DNA of 64,000 nucleotides. It comes from JAOABV01 sp039801465. Lineage in GTDB: Bacteria; Hydrothermota; Tepidihabitantia; Tepidihabitantales; CAIPLT01. The stretch covers positions 5,435 through 69,434 of the forward strand of contig JBDRUT010000010.1 of assembly GCA_039801465.1 (NCBI GenBank), given 5' to 3'. The translations under genes and the position numbers were made by a program. This document shows, piece by piece, positions 18,340 through 27,864 of this stretch. Position 1 is the first letter of the stretch. Each line of letters starts with the position of its first letter. Under the pieces are notes generated by a model, which worked only from the letters and a program-made list of their open reading frames with translations, made no database searches and had not been told where the DNA came from.

Positions 18340-18515
18340 AGTTGAGTAGATAATCTAATTGGTAATATACCAGATAATTTATTTAATTGTCTATAAGACA
18401 ATCGGTTAGATTGTCTGGTAGGCGGGCAGGGAGGCTAGCCGAGGGGCTTACCGGTCGGCTACCCACTGGCTTGCTGAGAGGCCAGTATATTAGGTTGCCT
18501 ACTGAATAGCCAAGG
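18340..18515 (+). repeat. GC-rich dispersed intergenic element, copy 3 (diverged)
   Basis: Between ppdK and a convergent glycosyltransferase gene lies a GC-rich island in AT-rich sequence. GGAGGCTAGCCGAGGGGCTTACC and, about 60 bases on, AGTATATTAGGTTGCCTACTG align in order with GGGCTAGCCC...TTAGCC and ATACCAGGTCGCCTATCTG of the copy at 45160. In front of it ATTGTCTATAAGACAAT forms a perfect 7-bp hairpin and the word TTGTCT recurs. No coding potential. Confidence 0.45.
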
Positions 18516-18697
18516 GGGTTGAGGCCCTCTCTTGAAATGGCTTCCAAGAAACGAGGCATACTAAAAGTGAAGTCAAAAGATGTTTATGATTCTATTTTTT
18601 CTTAATAGAAAAGAAAAATGCTTATCTTTAATTCAATAAAGTTCCCATTAATATTAATAATATCACATAAGAATAGAACATTTGAAATAAATCTTTT

Positions 18698-19888
18698 TTA
18701 TATGATGGTTTTACTTTTTATTATACTCTCCATTATCTCGCTTAATTTCTTGGTCTGATTTATGCGATTGTATTTTTCTACTCCTTGAGGCAAAAAAGGG
18801 AATTTATTTTCTTTTGCCATTAGTATAGCTTGAAGAATTTCTTGTGTATTGCATGATATTGCCAAACCGACTCCGTGATTTTCAATTAAGCGCATTGCCT
18901 CATTACATTCTTCAGCGATACCCAGTATTGGTTTGTTAGCACCCAAGTATTCATAAAGTTTTAATCCCACTGCCTGATTCGGTTTAGAAATATATAATAA
19001 TAAAGATGCTGATTTCATAATTGCGATAGTTTCAGAATGAGAACGAACTCCCAAATAATCAACATTTTTATATTTCTTAATTTCATTTAAAGTCCTTACA
19101 TCGCAATTTCCGACTAATCGGATTTTAATATCTCTGATATTCAAGGTTGTCTCAATTACTGATTTTAACAAGTCAAAATTTTCCCAGATGTTTCCAGTAT
19201 AAACAATATTAAATCCATCAAAAGACTTGGCCGAGATTTTAAAATCATCTGGGTCGTAGCCATTTTCAATAACTTCGGCTTTTGGATATTCGATATTTTC
19301 CCGTGTTTGATAATTAACCGCAATCACTCGGTCCGAATTGGCAATTATTTGGTCGCGCAATTTTTTAAGTTTGCCACGAATAAATTTAGGTGGTATTACA
19401 AATCCTGTGGGCCAGGGGTCACGAAAATCTGAAATTAGAGGAATCTGGAAGCGCTCTTTTAACTTTAAACCAACAAGTAAAGCACTAAATGGCGGTGCAG
19501 AAGTAAAAATGATATCAGGGCTTGATTCTTCAATTATTTTACAGCCTAAACGATAAGCAAATGGAATCCATAATGCTTTAGAATCAGGGAAAAACAGAAA
19601 ATTGAGCATCTGACTGGTCTTATTGGGTTCAATTTTGATTAACTTTTTTTTAGTCGAAAAAAGATTAAGAATTCTTGCTGGGTCAAGACTCTCGCTACGA
19701 AAAATCGGAATCTCTTTTAAATCATTAATTAAATCGTAATCGTAATGATAGTAAGCAATCGGTTTTACTGACAGGATTTTGACTTTCCAGCCTAAATAGT
19801 TAAGATATTTTGCGAATTTAGTAATGCGCATCACTCCACTCATTCCCAAAGGAGGTGTATAATAGGCAATAATTAAAACCTGCTTCAC
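18698..19888 (-). CDS. Glycosyltransferase family 4-type protein
   Basis: 396 residues, GTG start. GT-B layout: N-terminal acceptor domain (LIIAYYTPPLGMSGVMRI, PDIIFTSAPPFSALLVGL, SDFRDPWPTG) and C-terminal donor domain (NIVYTGNIWEN, KLYEYLGANKPILGIA). Typical of exopolysaccharide or O-antigen glycosyltransferases. Product sugar not predictable. It stands alone on the minus strand. The promoter at 19894-19921 places transcription start on the GTG itself. Confidence 0.8.
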   Translation of the reverse strand: MKQVLIIAYYTPPLGMSGVMRITKFAKYLNYLGWKVKILSVKPIAYYHYDYDLINDLKEIPIFRSESLDPARILNLFSTKKKLIKIEPNKTSQMLNFLFFPDSKALWIPFAYRLGCKIIEESSPDIIFTSAPPFSALLVGLKLKERFQIPLISDFRDPWPTGFVIPPKFIRGKLKKLRDQIIANSDRVIAVNYQTRENIEYPKAEVIENGYDPDDFKISAKSFDGFNIVYTGNIWENFDLLKSVIETTLNIRDIKIRLVGNCDVRTLNEIKKYKNVDYLGVRSHSETIAIMKSASLLLYISKPNQAVGLKLYEYLGANKPILGIAEECNEAMRLIENHGVGLAISCNTQEILQAILMAKENKFPFLPQGVEKYNRINQTKKLSEIMESIIKSKTII

Positions 19889-19893
19889 ACTTT

Positions 19894-19921
19894 ATTATGC
19901 GATTTATGTTCGTTTTGTCAA
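19894..19921 (-). promoter_or_regulatory. Promoter of the glycosyltransferase gene
   Basis: Minus strand TTGACA, 16-base spacer, CATAAT. The -10 box ends five bases before the GTG start codon, so the mRNA is probably leaderless. Confidence 0.5.
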
Positions 19922-20454
19922 TCCTATAAATTGAAAAAACTCGGAAAAAATCGCTTTCATTGATTATAGTAATTAACAGAAAGATTACAAAGATTGGAAA
20001 AATCAAAGGTATTTTCGATAGTGCCGCTAAAACATATGCGTAATCAAGACTTTGGCAGAAATCTCAAATTGAGAGCTCGGCGAAAGTTATTTTTCGCTAA
20101 TGACCGAAGCGGTCTTTTTCGATTAAACAAAAATCCGTATCGGATGAATCACTAAATTTTCTTTTGTTTTCTGTGGTATGCGACTCGGTCATACTAAGTA
20201 TATTCAATAATGCAAAACCTTTGAACCTTTTAACTTTTGAACTTTTCTTCCCCTGAACCCAAATTTCTGTCTTCAGTTGCATTTTTCAAATCTTAAGCTA
20301 TAATGGAAATACTATTTACACGGGCTTTAGCATAATAGTTAATAACTATAAAGAATGAAATTATTGGCTGTTATCTATAATTATCATTGTATCGCGATAA
20401 TCACGAATAATACAAGTAGATTAATAAATTAAGTAAGCTAAGTAGGTATATGTA
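19922..20454. other. Intergenic debris between divergent genes
   Basis: No gene recognised. A small hairpin GACCG-AAG-CGGTC followed by TTTTT is at 20102-20118. TTTTCTTTTGTTTTCTGTGGTATG near 20157-20182 resembles the TCTTCAGTG/TTTTCTGTGGC dispersed repeat at 28146-28258 and 58750-58790. Confidence 0.35.
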
Positions 20455-20483
20455 TTGAAAATAAAAGTTATTTATGCTATAAA
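20455..20483 (+). promoter_or_regulatory. Promoter of the SDR gene
   Basis: TTGAAA, 17-base spacer, TATAAA; followed by AGGAGG at 20490-20495 and ATG at 20502, giving a leader of about a dozen bases with a full ribosome site. Confidence 0.6.
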
Positions 20484-20501
20484 ATATTTAGGAGGTAAAT
20501 T

Positions 20502-21317
20502 ATGGAAACCGCTAAAGATAAAGTTATCTTAATTACCGGCGCTTCATCTGGTATTGGTAAAGCCTGCGCAATACATTTAGCCCAAAATAATTATATTGTG
20601 TTTGGAACGAGCCGGAAAATAAACAAATTGACATTAACAGAACAAGGTTTTTATTTACTACCAATGAATGTTACAGATACTAATTCAATTCAAGAAACCG
20701 TATTGCAGATTATCAAAGATAAAGGGCGGATTGATGTTTTAATTAATAATGCTGGATTTGGTATTGCTGGACCAATTGTAGAGACAAGCGACGAAGAAGC
20801 ATTAATGCAATTTGATGTCAACTTTTTTGGTCAGTTTCGTGTGACTAAAACGGTACTTCCACATATGCGAGAACAAAAAGCCGGGTTAATCGTTTTTATA
20901 TCATCACTTGCAGCTGAAATCGGCCTGCCCTATCAAGCATTTTATAGTGCGAGTAAGGCTGCGCTCAATAATTTTGCCGAAGCCTTACAAATGGAATGTC
21001 CTTTTATTTCGGTTGTAGTTGTCGAACCCAGTGATTATAAGACCGCCTTTAATGATAACCGAATATTAATCAAAGCATATGGTCCTAAGTCACTGTACTA
21101 CGAAAATTGCCAAAGAGTGATTAAAAAACAAATTGAATTTGAAAGTAAAGGTAGTGAGCCTAAAGAGATTGCTGAACTTATCTTAAAAATCATTCGAAGA
21201 AAACGCAAAAAATTTTATTATGGTATTGGCCGAGATGCAAAATTACTATTAACTTTATCTAAAGTTCTTCCCCGACGCTTCCTGCTAAAAGAAGTAGCCA
21301 AACATTATGGGCTATAA
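20502..21317 (+). CDS. Short-chain dehydrogenase/reductase
   Basis: 271 residues, classical SDR length. Rossmann motif TGASSGIGKA at ~12-21, NNAGFGIAG, catalytic Ser in FISSLAAE and YSASKAAL (Tyr/Lys). NAD(P)-dependent oxidoreductase of unknown substrate. The C-terminal IIRRKRKKFYYGIGRDAKLL with a basic hydrophobic tail is like SDRs acting on lipids or retinol-type substrates. Single-gene unit with its own promoter and AGGAGG site. Confidence 0.88.
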   Translation: METAKDKVILITGASSGIGKACAIHLAQNNYIVFGTSRKINKLTLTEQGFYLLPMNVTDTNSIQETVLQIIKDKGRIDVLINNAGFGIAGPIVETSDEEALMQFDVNFFGQFRVTKTVLPHMREQKAGLIVFISSLAAEIGLPYQAFYSASKAALNNFAEALQMECPFISVVVVEPSDYKTAFNDNRILIKAYGPKSLYYENCQRVIKKQIEFESKGSEPKEIAELILKIIRRKRKKFYYGIGRDAKLLLTLSKVLPRRFLLKEVAKHYGL

Positions 21318-21580
21318 GAGGATATTATCATCAGTAATTTTGGCTTTAGATTTTATGAATTCTTTATAGGTTGATAATTACCAGAAGAAGTTTTGCATTT
21401 GGAACTCGTCTGGATAAAAATTTCTGGGAAAAGCATTTGGAGTCAAAACACAAAATTTTTAGCAGGTTATAATTGGAAATAACAAATAGTAAGTCGGTCT
21501 TTTTGCATTATTGGGATTTCTGGATATCTAATGGAAAAACTTGACCCAAACAGCAATCTTAATATAATTTGGTTATCTAT
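21318..21580. other. Intergenic stretch before the riboswitch
   Basis: No gene seen. The promoter for the riboswitch-btuB transcript should lie here or just inside; I find no convincing -35/-10 pair. Confidence 0.3.
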
Positions 21581-21938
21581 ATCTGAAGGAAGTCCGTAAT
21601 CAAGCGGACCCAGTTCTTTGATAAGAATTGGGCAGGGAAGGCTGTGAAAATCAGCCACGGTCCCACCCACTGTAAACGGTTAAAAAATCTGTTTGTCACT
21701 GTCTCGAAGATGAGAACGCGACAAAAGCTAATTTTGCGTCTGCATAGTTCTGAGATTACTTAATTTCTCTATATTTTTTGTCTCTTCAGTGGCTTATAGC
21801 ATAAGATTTCATTTTACTCATAACCGGCTGGGAAAAATTGTATCCAGTGCTGTGAATAACACTTTTTCGGCGTTCTCAAAGATGGGAAGACAACAGAAAT
21901 ATTGCTAAGCCGTGAGTCAGGAGACCTGTCCTTCAGAT
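21581..21938 (+). promoter_or_regulatory. Cobalamin riboswitch, expanded
   Basis: The 5' core GGGAAGGCTGTGAAAATCAG followed by CCACGGTCCCACCCACTGTAAACGG fits the conserved cobalamin aptamer, and AAGCCGTGAGTCAGGAGACCTG at ~21906-21927 is the 3' B12 box. The ends pair perfectly over ten bases: ATCTGAAGGA (21581-21590) with TCCTTCAGAT (21929-21938), giving the closing P1 stem. The distance between core and B12 box (about 220 bases) is roughly twice the usual and contains duplicated CACT...GAA elements. It should repress btuB when cobalamin is plentiful. Confidence 0.85.
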
Positions 21939-22019
21939 TCTGGCATTGAGCATATTGATTTATATATCGCAATATGCTAATTGCCAAATTTAAATCGCCT
22001 TGTGCGGAAAGGAAGATTT

Positions 22020-24002
22020 ATGATTGTCAGAATATTTTCCATCCTGTTCTTTTGTTTTATTCCCGGAACGGGTCTTTCGCAGGAGATAACCATAGATACA
22101 ATCTTTGTCACTGCCAGTAGAATCGAAAGTAATATCAATGCATTACCGATAAGTACACTCTTGATTTCGTATGAAGAGATTAAAACTAAAACATTAGGTG
22201 ATGTTGCTTCTGTCTTATCTGGCGAAGTAGGTATTGACATTAGAAACTATAGCCTAATTAATGGTGCTTCTACAATCAGCCTTTTGGCTTCAACCAGTCA
22301 GCAGTCGCTTCTATTATTGGATGGTTTAGTGATAAATTCTCCTTCTCTCGGAGTTGCTGATATTGGACTTTTTCCGGTGCATAAACTTAGCCGTATTGAA
22401 GTCGTTAAGGGTCCTATTTCAAGTTTATATGGTGCGAATGGCTTAGCAGGCGCGGTCAACCTTATAACGCAAAGCCCTTTTAAGATTACTAAACCAATTG
22501 AATATAACCTCGGATTAAGTTATGGCTCTTATCAAACAATGAACCTCAATCTTACATTAAAAAATCGATTAGGAAAATTAGGAAACATTTTTGATTTTTA
22601 TCGCAGTAAAACCAACGGCTTGCGAACCAATGATGACGGAATAGTTCAAGGTCTCGGCATCTCCAGTGGTTATGATTTTAATCAATTAAATCGCATCCGA
22701 ATTGACTTACGATATACAACAAAAGAACTTGGTTTACCTGGTCCCCAACCTAATATTACTAATATTCCAGTATATGGTGATAAAACTGCAACTTCTTGTT
22801 TTAATCGGCAAAAGGATACTTTATACTTAATAAAATTCCTAAGCGATTTTGAAATAAGACCCAAATGGCAGATGAAAATTAATGGATATTATTCGCTTAA
22901 TAATACAAATTTTAAGTGGGTTGACCAATTTAGTCCTGATACCTCGTTTTATAACGAACATTATTTTACAAAAGTGACTAATCTAAATTTACTGAGTAAT
23001 TATCTGTTTAGTGCAATTAGCAATTTTTCTTGGGGTATTGATTATGAATATGATAATTTTTCGGCTTGGACCCGAGATACTTTTTGGCAACCGCAACAAT
23101 ATAAAATTGCTTTATTTTCAGAAGGCAGTTTAGACTTTGGTCAAATATTCCGTTCATTTGGTAGTTTAAGACTTGATTGGCATCCAGTGTTTGGTGAATT
23201 TATTAGCCCGGCTTTAGGCTTAACTGCCCAGATAAACCCGGCATTAAAATTTCGTTTTCATTTAGGTCGAGCATTTCGGGCACCGACGATGAATGACATG
23301 TATTGGCCCAAATCAAGTTATATGGCAGGTAATCCTAAGATTAAACCCGAATTCGGCAATACTGGCCAATTTGGTTTTGATTTTCAGAATAAGAATGTTT
23401 CTTTTTCTACGACCATTTTTAGTCGAAAGACTGAAAATCTCATTAGTTGGTTACCGCCGGTGAGCGGAGATACCTGGCAGCCGTGTAATATTGATAATGC
23501 GACGGTTGTTGGTTTAGAGTTCATTAGTAAAATAAGGCTTATTCCAGGAGTTTTGTTTAAATTCTCAGGTACATTACAAAATGCTAAACAAAATCGCAAA
23601 GAATTGATTTATGAAAATTGGTTTACTAATGAAAGAGAGCTTGTCTTTCAAAAAAGAAAACAGGCATATGTACCCAGTTTAACTTTATCTCCAGGCTTAA
23701 ATATTAGAAACGATTTAGGCACAACTATTGATATTAATGGCCGATATGTAAGTCCTCGGTATAATTATTATCCCAATCACGATTCATATCCGAAAATTAT
23801 TTATCAGACCAAACAACTACCAAGTTATTTTGTGCTTTCTTTACATATTAGTCAGACCATATCTTCAAGAGTAAATTTTTCTCTGAAATTAGAGAACTTA
23901 TATGACACGCACTATTCAGAGCAATTTGGCAACAGCATTAATGACTTTGACTACCCTCGGCAGAGACGAAGTTTGTTTTTGGGAGTTGAAGTTAAAGACT
24001 AA
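22020..24002 (+). CDS. btuB: TonB-dependent cobalamin receptor, BtuB-like
   Basis: 660 residues. Signal peptide MIVRIFSILFFCFIPGTGLSQ, then a TonB-box-like start (ITIDTIFVTASRIE), plug domain (LLLLDGLVINSPSLG, RIEVVKGPISSLYGANGLAGAVNLIT) and a long 22-strand barrel ending in RSLFLGVEVKD. Outer-membrane receptor for cobalamin or a related corrinoid; the assignment rests mainly on the cobalamin riboswitch upstream. I start at ATG 22020, preceded by AAAGGAAG, and not the TTG at 21981. No btuCDF or TonB genes are in the window. Confidence 0.88.
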   Translation: MIVRIFSILFFCFIPGTGLSQEITIDTIFVTASRIESNINALPISTLLISYEEIKTKTLGDVASVLSGEVGIDIRNYSLINGASTISLLASTSQQSLLLLDGLVINSPSLGVADIGLFPVHKLSRIEVVKGPISSLYGANGLAGAVNLITQSPFKITKPIEYNLGLSYGSYQTMNLNLTLKNRLGKLGNIFDFYRSKTNGLRTNDDGIVQGLGISSGYDFNQLNRIRIDLRYTTKELGLPGPQPNITNIPVYGDKTATSCFNRQKDTLYLIKFLSDFEIRPKWQMKINGYYSLNNTNFKWVDQFSPDTSFYNEHYFTKVTNLNLLSNYLFSAISNFSWGIDYEYDNFSAWTRDTFWQPQQYKIALFSEGSLDFGQIFRSFGSLRLDWHPVFGEFISPALGLTAQINPALKFRFHLGRAFRAPTMNDMYWPKSSYMAGNPKIKPEFGNTGQFGFDFQNKNVSFSTTIFSRKTENLISWLPPVSGDTWQPCNIDNATVVGLEFISKIRLIPGVLFKFSGTLQNAKQNRKELIYENWFTNERELVFQKRKQAYVPSLTLSPGLNIRNDLGTTIDINGRYVSPRYNYYPNHDSYPKIIYQTKQLPSYFVLSLHISQTISSRVNFSLKLENLYDTHYSEQFGNSINDFDYPRQRRSLFLGVEVKD

Positions 24003-24129
24003 TGAGATTTTGTTAAAGAATCTTTTTAAATTGCTAAATTAAGTGGTTTGAAATTGGATACATACTTGGTTTCAATAAGATTTGGTTTGCTATTGCTGAG
24101 CATTATTAAATCAGAGTGATTTAATTAAT

Positions 24130-24555
24130 TTATCCTGTATGACCAAATCCACCCGAACCCCGAGCAGTTTTGGATAGTCTCTTCTGTTCTTTCAAGGTAA
24201 CCTTTGTTACTGAAGAAAATACCAGTTGGGCAATGCGGTCGTGTTTTTTAATTTTAAACGGCTTCTTGCCAAAATTAAATAAAATTACTTTAATTTCACC
24301 GCGATAATCCGCATCAATTGTGCCTGGACTATTTAGAACTCCAATACCATATTTTGCTGCTAGACCTGAGCGTGGCCGAACTTGTGCTTCAAATCCTTTG
24401 GGCAATTCAATTGCAATGCCAGTGCCAACTATTTGAAATGTGCCGGGATTAATTGTTAAATTTTCGGCTGAATGCAAATCAATACCTGAAGCATCTTGGG
24501 TCTGATATTTAGGAATAGGCACAGGTTTCAGTCTGCGAAATTTTATTATCGTCAT
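24130..24555 (-). CDS. dut: dUTP diphosphatase
   Basis: 141 residues with all five trimeric dUTPase motifs: DASGIDLHS, PRSGLAAKYGIGVLNSPGTIDADYRGEI, RIAQLVF and C-terminal GSGGFGHTG. Converts dUTP to dUMP and PPi, keeping uracil out of DNA and feeding dTMP synthesis. It follows the glycosyltransferase gene by 28 bases on the minus strand, so probably cotranscribed. Confidence 0.95.
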   Translation of the reverse strand: MTIIKFRRLKPVPIPKYQTQDASGIDLHSAENLTINPGTFQIVGTGIAIELPKGFEAQVRPRSGLAAKYGIGVLNSPGTIDADYRGEIKVILFNFGKKPFKIKKHDRIAQLVFSSVTKVTLKEQKRLSKTARGSGGFGHTG

Positions 24556-24583
24556 ATTCTACCTATGTTCAAAAAAAATCATA

Positions 24584-25546
24584 TTAAGACAATAATTGAG
24601 ATAAAGGCTTAAATTGTTCTTGCCAGGCAACTTCTTTCTCTTTTCTTAATTCAATCATTTCATCTTGCAATCGTTGGTAATTGTTTATGAGAAATCTTAT
24701 GCTGGCGATAATTGATTGGGTATCATTTTGAGTATGAACAGTGCCTTTATAAAAATATTTTCGTAACATCGGCAAATCGGAAGTAATTAATGGTTTAGCC
24801 AAACTTACTGCTTCATAAGCACCGCATAGCACCGTATCGGGTCGAGTGGTTAACGCAATAATTGCCTGCATATTTCTTAAACATATTTCATATTCATTAT
24901 TCGGAAGATAACCTGTTAAAATGAGATTTTTCGGAATAGGATATTTATCTTTTAGATTTTGAGAATCACCAGTTAGATAAAATTCTATCTCCGGAACTGA
25001 GTTTATACTCTCTAATATATTCGCTAGCGGTTCGTCTTTTCCATAACCACAAATAACTGCAATTCGGAACCGCTCTTTATCACTAAAAGTACTGTCCGAT
25101 AATTTAAATGGAAGTTTATCTTCTAATACAATGGTTTGGGTATTTCTAAGAAAACTCCGCCTAAAGATACCTTCGTTATGGACAAGGTTCATTGTGATAT
25201 ATTTTAGCATTAGTCGATATAATAACAAATATAAGTTTTGATTCAAGGTTTTAGGGAAAAAGAATCCGGAATGGGCATCAAATATTAGTTTTTTACTAAA
25301 AGCTTTCGCATAAAGAAAACTCGCAATAGCAGAACCGATTGGTGGTATCTGAGCAAACACAACATCATACTTTTTCTTGAGTAATCTAAAAAAAGTCATT
25401 GCAATCAAAAATGGGTTTACCATCAATCGTAATAACCTGATTTTTGATTTATATTTTATTGTTATCAGGTCAGCATTTAGAGTTTGGGCTAAAACACGAG
25501 AACGAGTTGCAGAGTACCAAGTAACAAAAGCGAGTTTTTGAGCCAT
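24584..25546 (-). CDS. Glycosyltransferase (GT-B, family 4-like)
   Basis: About 320 residues. MAQKLAFVTWYSATRSRVLA start, FAQIPPIGSAIASFLYA, KLIFDAHSGFF, then donor domain LILTGYLPNNEYEICLRNMQAIIAL and ALTTRPDT...CGAYEAVSLAKPLITSD. Cell-surface polysaccharide synthesis is likely. I take the ATG at 25546; a TTG three codons earlier is also in frame. Second of two glycosyltransferases between the deacetylase-family gene and dut. Confidence 0.75.
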   Translation of the reverse strand: MAQKLAFVTWYSATRSRVLAQTLNADLITIKYKSKIRLLRLMVNPFLIAMTFFRLLKKKYDVVFAQIPPIGSAIASFLYAKAFSKKLIFDAHSGFFFPKTLNQNLYLLLYRLMLKYITMNLVHNEGIFRRSFLRNTQTIVLEDKLPFKLSDSTFSDKERFRIAVICGYGKDEPLANILESINSVPEIEFYLTGDSQNLKDKYPIPKNLILTGYLPNNEYEICLRNMQAIIALTTRPDTVLCGAYEAVSLAKPLITSDLPMLRKYFYKGTVHTQNDTQSIIASIRFLINNYQRLQDEMIELRKEKEVAWQEQFKPLSQLLS

Positions 25547-25626
25547 AACAATCAATCTAAAATTGTATTCTTAAAACCAAGTTGGTAAACATTAGACTAA
25601 GAATTTTTTATTCAGCATCAGTAATT

Positions 25627-26820
25627 TTAGTTGACATTAAACTTGAAATTAATCTTATAATATTTGTCCAAAAGATATTGATAAACATTTAGAGTTTTTT
25701 GCATAATACAATTCCAATCATAATATTTTTGGGCGCGTTCACGACATTTATTAAATTTCTGTTGGTTAGTAAAAATATATTCAATGCCTTTGATTGTTTG
25801 TTCTAAATCTACGGCATAAAATCCGACTTCATCAATTTTGTCTGGATAATGTTGTAAGGTTCCTGATACCACGGGAACATTACATGCCAAGCTTTCAATC
25901 GTACTGACTCCAATACCACCCCAACGGTTAAATATTTTAGAACCGGGTAGAATATAGACATCAGCCGACCGATAAAAGTCGATTAGTTCATTAGGTTCAA
26001 CCCGTGGAAAGATTTTTGCTCCAGCATCAACTGCTGATTGGTATAACTCATCCGATTTTGAAACTCCAACCAACACTAACTCAATATCGTATTTTGCTTT
26101 TAATTTCTGATATGCTAAGATAACTTGGTCGCAACCTTTATAAGTATAGGCTTTGCCAACATAAAGCATAATTTTTTTATGCGATGGAAGATGTAACTTC
26201 TGCCGAGCAGAGATTTTTGAGTCGGGAGAAAAAAAATTAAAATCGACTCCCATACCCTGAATCCGACAACGATTTTTCATTCCCAAAAGTTCTAAAATTC
26301 TTTGAGTTGTTCTTGTCAGGCTGAAAACATAATCAATTCGTTTAATTAAATTGCGCATAACCGACTCTTCTAATAAAAGAATAGGCAACATCAGAAACAA
26401 TCGTTGCCGACGCTCTAAGAGATAAATTGGTGGACAATCACCATGATGTTGAACCACAATCGGTAAATGGGGAAATAACCAGGCAAGAAGATAAGTTGTC
26501 CAATTAAAAAGACCGTGAATATGCAAAATAATTGGTGAGCAACTTTCGGTTTTTATTGCTTTTATCATATCCCACGAGATTTCTCGACCATAAGTTATGG
26601 GTAAAGACGGAAAGATACGAAAGACCAATCCATCTTTTTCCAACATGATTGGTTTATGATATTTTTTCTCAATGACCCAGCATTCGATTTGACAATTAGC
26701 AACATTCAGTTTCTGTAACGCTTTTGCGGTTCGGGTCTGCCAGCCATCAAAAATGTTTTCATCTAAATTGGCGGAAACCCAAGAAGGCGAACAATGTAAT
26801 ATCTGGATAATTTTTATCAC
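25627..26820 (-). CDS. Glycosyltransferase family 4 protein
   Basis: 397 residues, GTG start. GT-B fold with ILHIHGLFNWTTYLLAW, VVQHHGDCPP in the acceptor half and KIMLYVGKAYTYKGCDQVI, GGIGVSTIESLACNVPVVSG (GT4 E-x7-E region) in the donor half. Likely surface polysaccharide glycosyltransferase. Immediately upstream is a 22-codon ORF whose DNA resembles this gene's own start and whose TGA overlaps the GTG. Confidence 0.82.
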   Translation of the reverse strand: MIKIIQILHCSPSWVSANLDENIFDGWQTRTAKALQKLNVANCQIECWVIEKKYHKPIMLEKDGLVFRIFPSLPITYGREISWDMIKAIKTESCSPIILHIHGLFNWTTYLLAWLFPHLPIVVQHHGDCPPIYLLERRQRLFLMLPILLLEESVMRNLIKRIDYVFSLTRTTQRILELLGMKNRCRIQGMGVDFNFFSPDSKISARQKLHLPSHKKIMLYVGKAYTYKGCDQVILAYQKLKAKYDIELVLVGVSKSDELYQSAVDAGAKIFPRVEPNELIDFYRSADVYILPGSKIFNRWGGIGVSTIESLACNVPVVSGTLQHYPDKIDEVGFYAVDLEQTIKGIEYIFTNQQKFNKCRERAQKYYDWNCIMQKTLNVYQYLLDKYYKINFKFNVN

Positions 26821-26885
26821 AAGGCTAATAGAATTGTTATTCTGAAGAACTTAACAATTGTGTAATATCTGAATATTTTTTTCAT
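26817..26885 (-). pseudogene. Short leader ORF echoing the glycosyltransferase 5' end
   Basis: On the minus strand CTTATGAAAAAAATATTCAG-ATATTACACAATTGT aligns with CTTGTGATAAAAATTATCCAG-ATATTACATTGT at the real gene start (about 30 of 36 positions), with a one-base deletion shifting the frame. The resulting ORF is 22 codons and its TGA overlaps the real GTG (GTGA). Confidence 0.45.
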
Positions 26886-26976
26886 AAGAGCATTCTTTTG
26901 TCATTGAAATTAGAGATGGCTAATTTATAGAGTGAGTCTAAAAATTCGGATAATCTCTTCCATTCTGATATTCTGA

Positions 26977-27864
26977 CTAAGCAAACTTAAGACAAATCTT
27001 ACAAGTATTAAAATGAATATCCACGGTGTCTTTAACATCATAGGCATAACCACCAGCAAGAGTAACTGCAACCGGAATATTTTTTTCTCGACAATTTTTT
27101 ATTACAATTTCATCTCGTTTTTTCAATCCTTCTTTGGTTAATCGGAGAGAACCCAACTGGTCTAAATAAAATGGGTCAGCACCAGCAACATAGACAACTA
27201 ATTCGGGTTTATGTTCCGACAGAATTTTATTTACAGCATGGCGTAAGTGTGATAAATATTCGTCGTCACCGGTATAATCATCTAAACCAATATCCCAATC
27301 TGATTGTTCTTTAATTGGATAAAGATGTTCTTGGTGGATAGAAAAAGTAAAAACAGTAGGGTCCTTTTTGAAAATATTGGCTGTGCCATTACCTTGATGT
27401 AAATCACAATCAATGACTGCTGCCCGCTCAATTTTTTTTAAGGCTTGCATCTTCCTTATGCCAACAGCGATATCATTAATATAACAAAAACCTTCTGCAT
27501 GGTCAGCAAAAGCATGATGGAACCCACCGCCGATATGGACACTGACACCATTTTTTAATGCCTGCTTGCAGGTAAGAATTGTGCCTTCAGCATGGAGAAA
27601 ATAAGCATTAATAATCTCAGTAGAAAGCGGCAATTCGGAACGAACCGTGCGTTGCGTCCATCTTAAATTGAGCATATCATCAATATATTGGGCAGTATGA
27701 ACTAAAGCAATGTCTTTAATATCAGGATTTTGAGGATAAATAAAATCTTCTTCTCGGGCTAACCCTTCTTTTATAATGCGTTCTTTAATAAGACGATATT
27801 TTTGAGTAATGAAGACATGGGAACCAATATTAACTTCGTACTTATCTGAATAGATGAATTTCAT
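26977..27864 (-). CDS. Histone deacetylase family (class II-like/acetoin-utilisation type) hydrolase
   Basis: 295 residues. Arginase/deacetylase fold with HIGGGFHHAF (His116-His117 pair), VIDCDLHQGNGTANIF (zinc ligands Asp/His), FSIHQEHLYP, VYVAGADPFYLDQLG and GGYAYD. Bacterial members deacetylate acetylpolyamines, acetyl-lysine or similar small amides; the substrate is not predictable. Start ATG 27864 gives the usual N-terminus; the frame extends to 27900. A 20-codon echo of its own N-terminus lies directly upstream with stop overlapping the start. Confidence 0.85.
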   Translation of the reverse strand: MKFIYSDKYEVNIGSHVFITQKYRLIKERIIKEGLAREEDFIYPQNPDIKDIALVHTAQYIDDMLNLRWTQRTVRSELPLSTEIINAYFLHAEGTILTCKQALKNGVSVHIGGGFHHAFADHAEGFCYINDIAVGIRKMQALKKIERAAVIDCDLHQGNGTANIFKKDPTVFTFSIHQEHLYPIKEQSDWDIGLDDYTGDDEYLSHLRHAVNKILSEHKPELVVYVAGADPFYLDQLGSLRLTKEGLKKRDEIVIKNCREKNIPVAVTLAGGYAYDVKDTVDIHFNTCKICLKFA

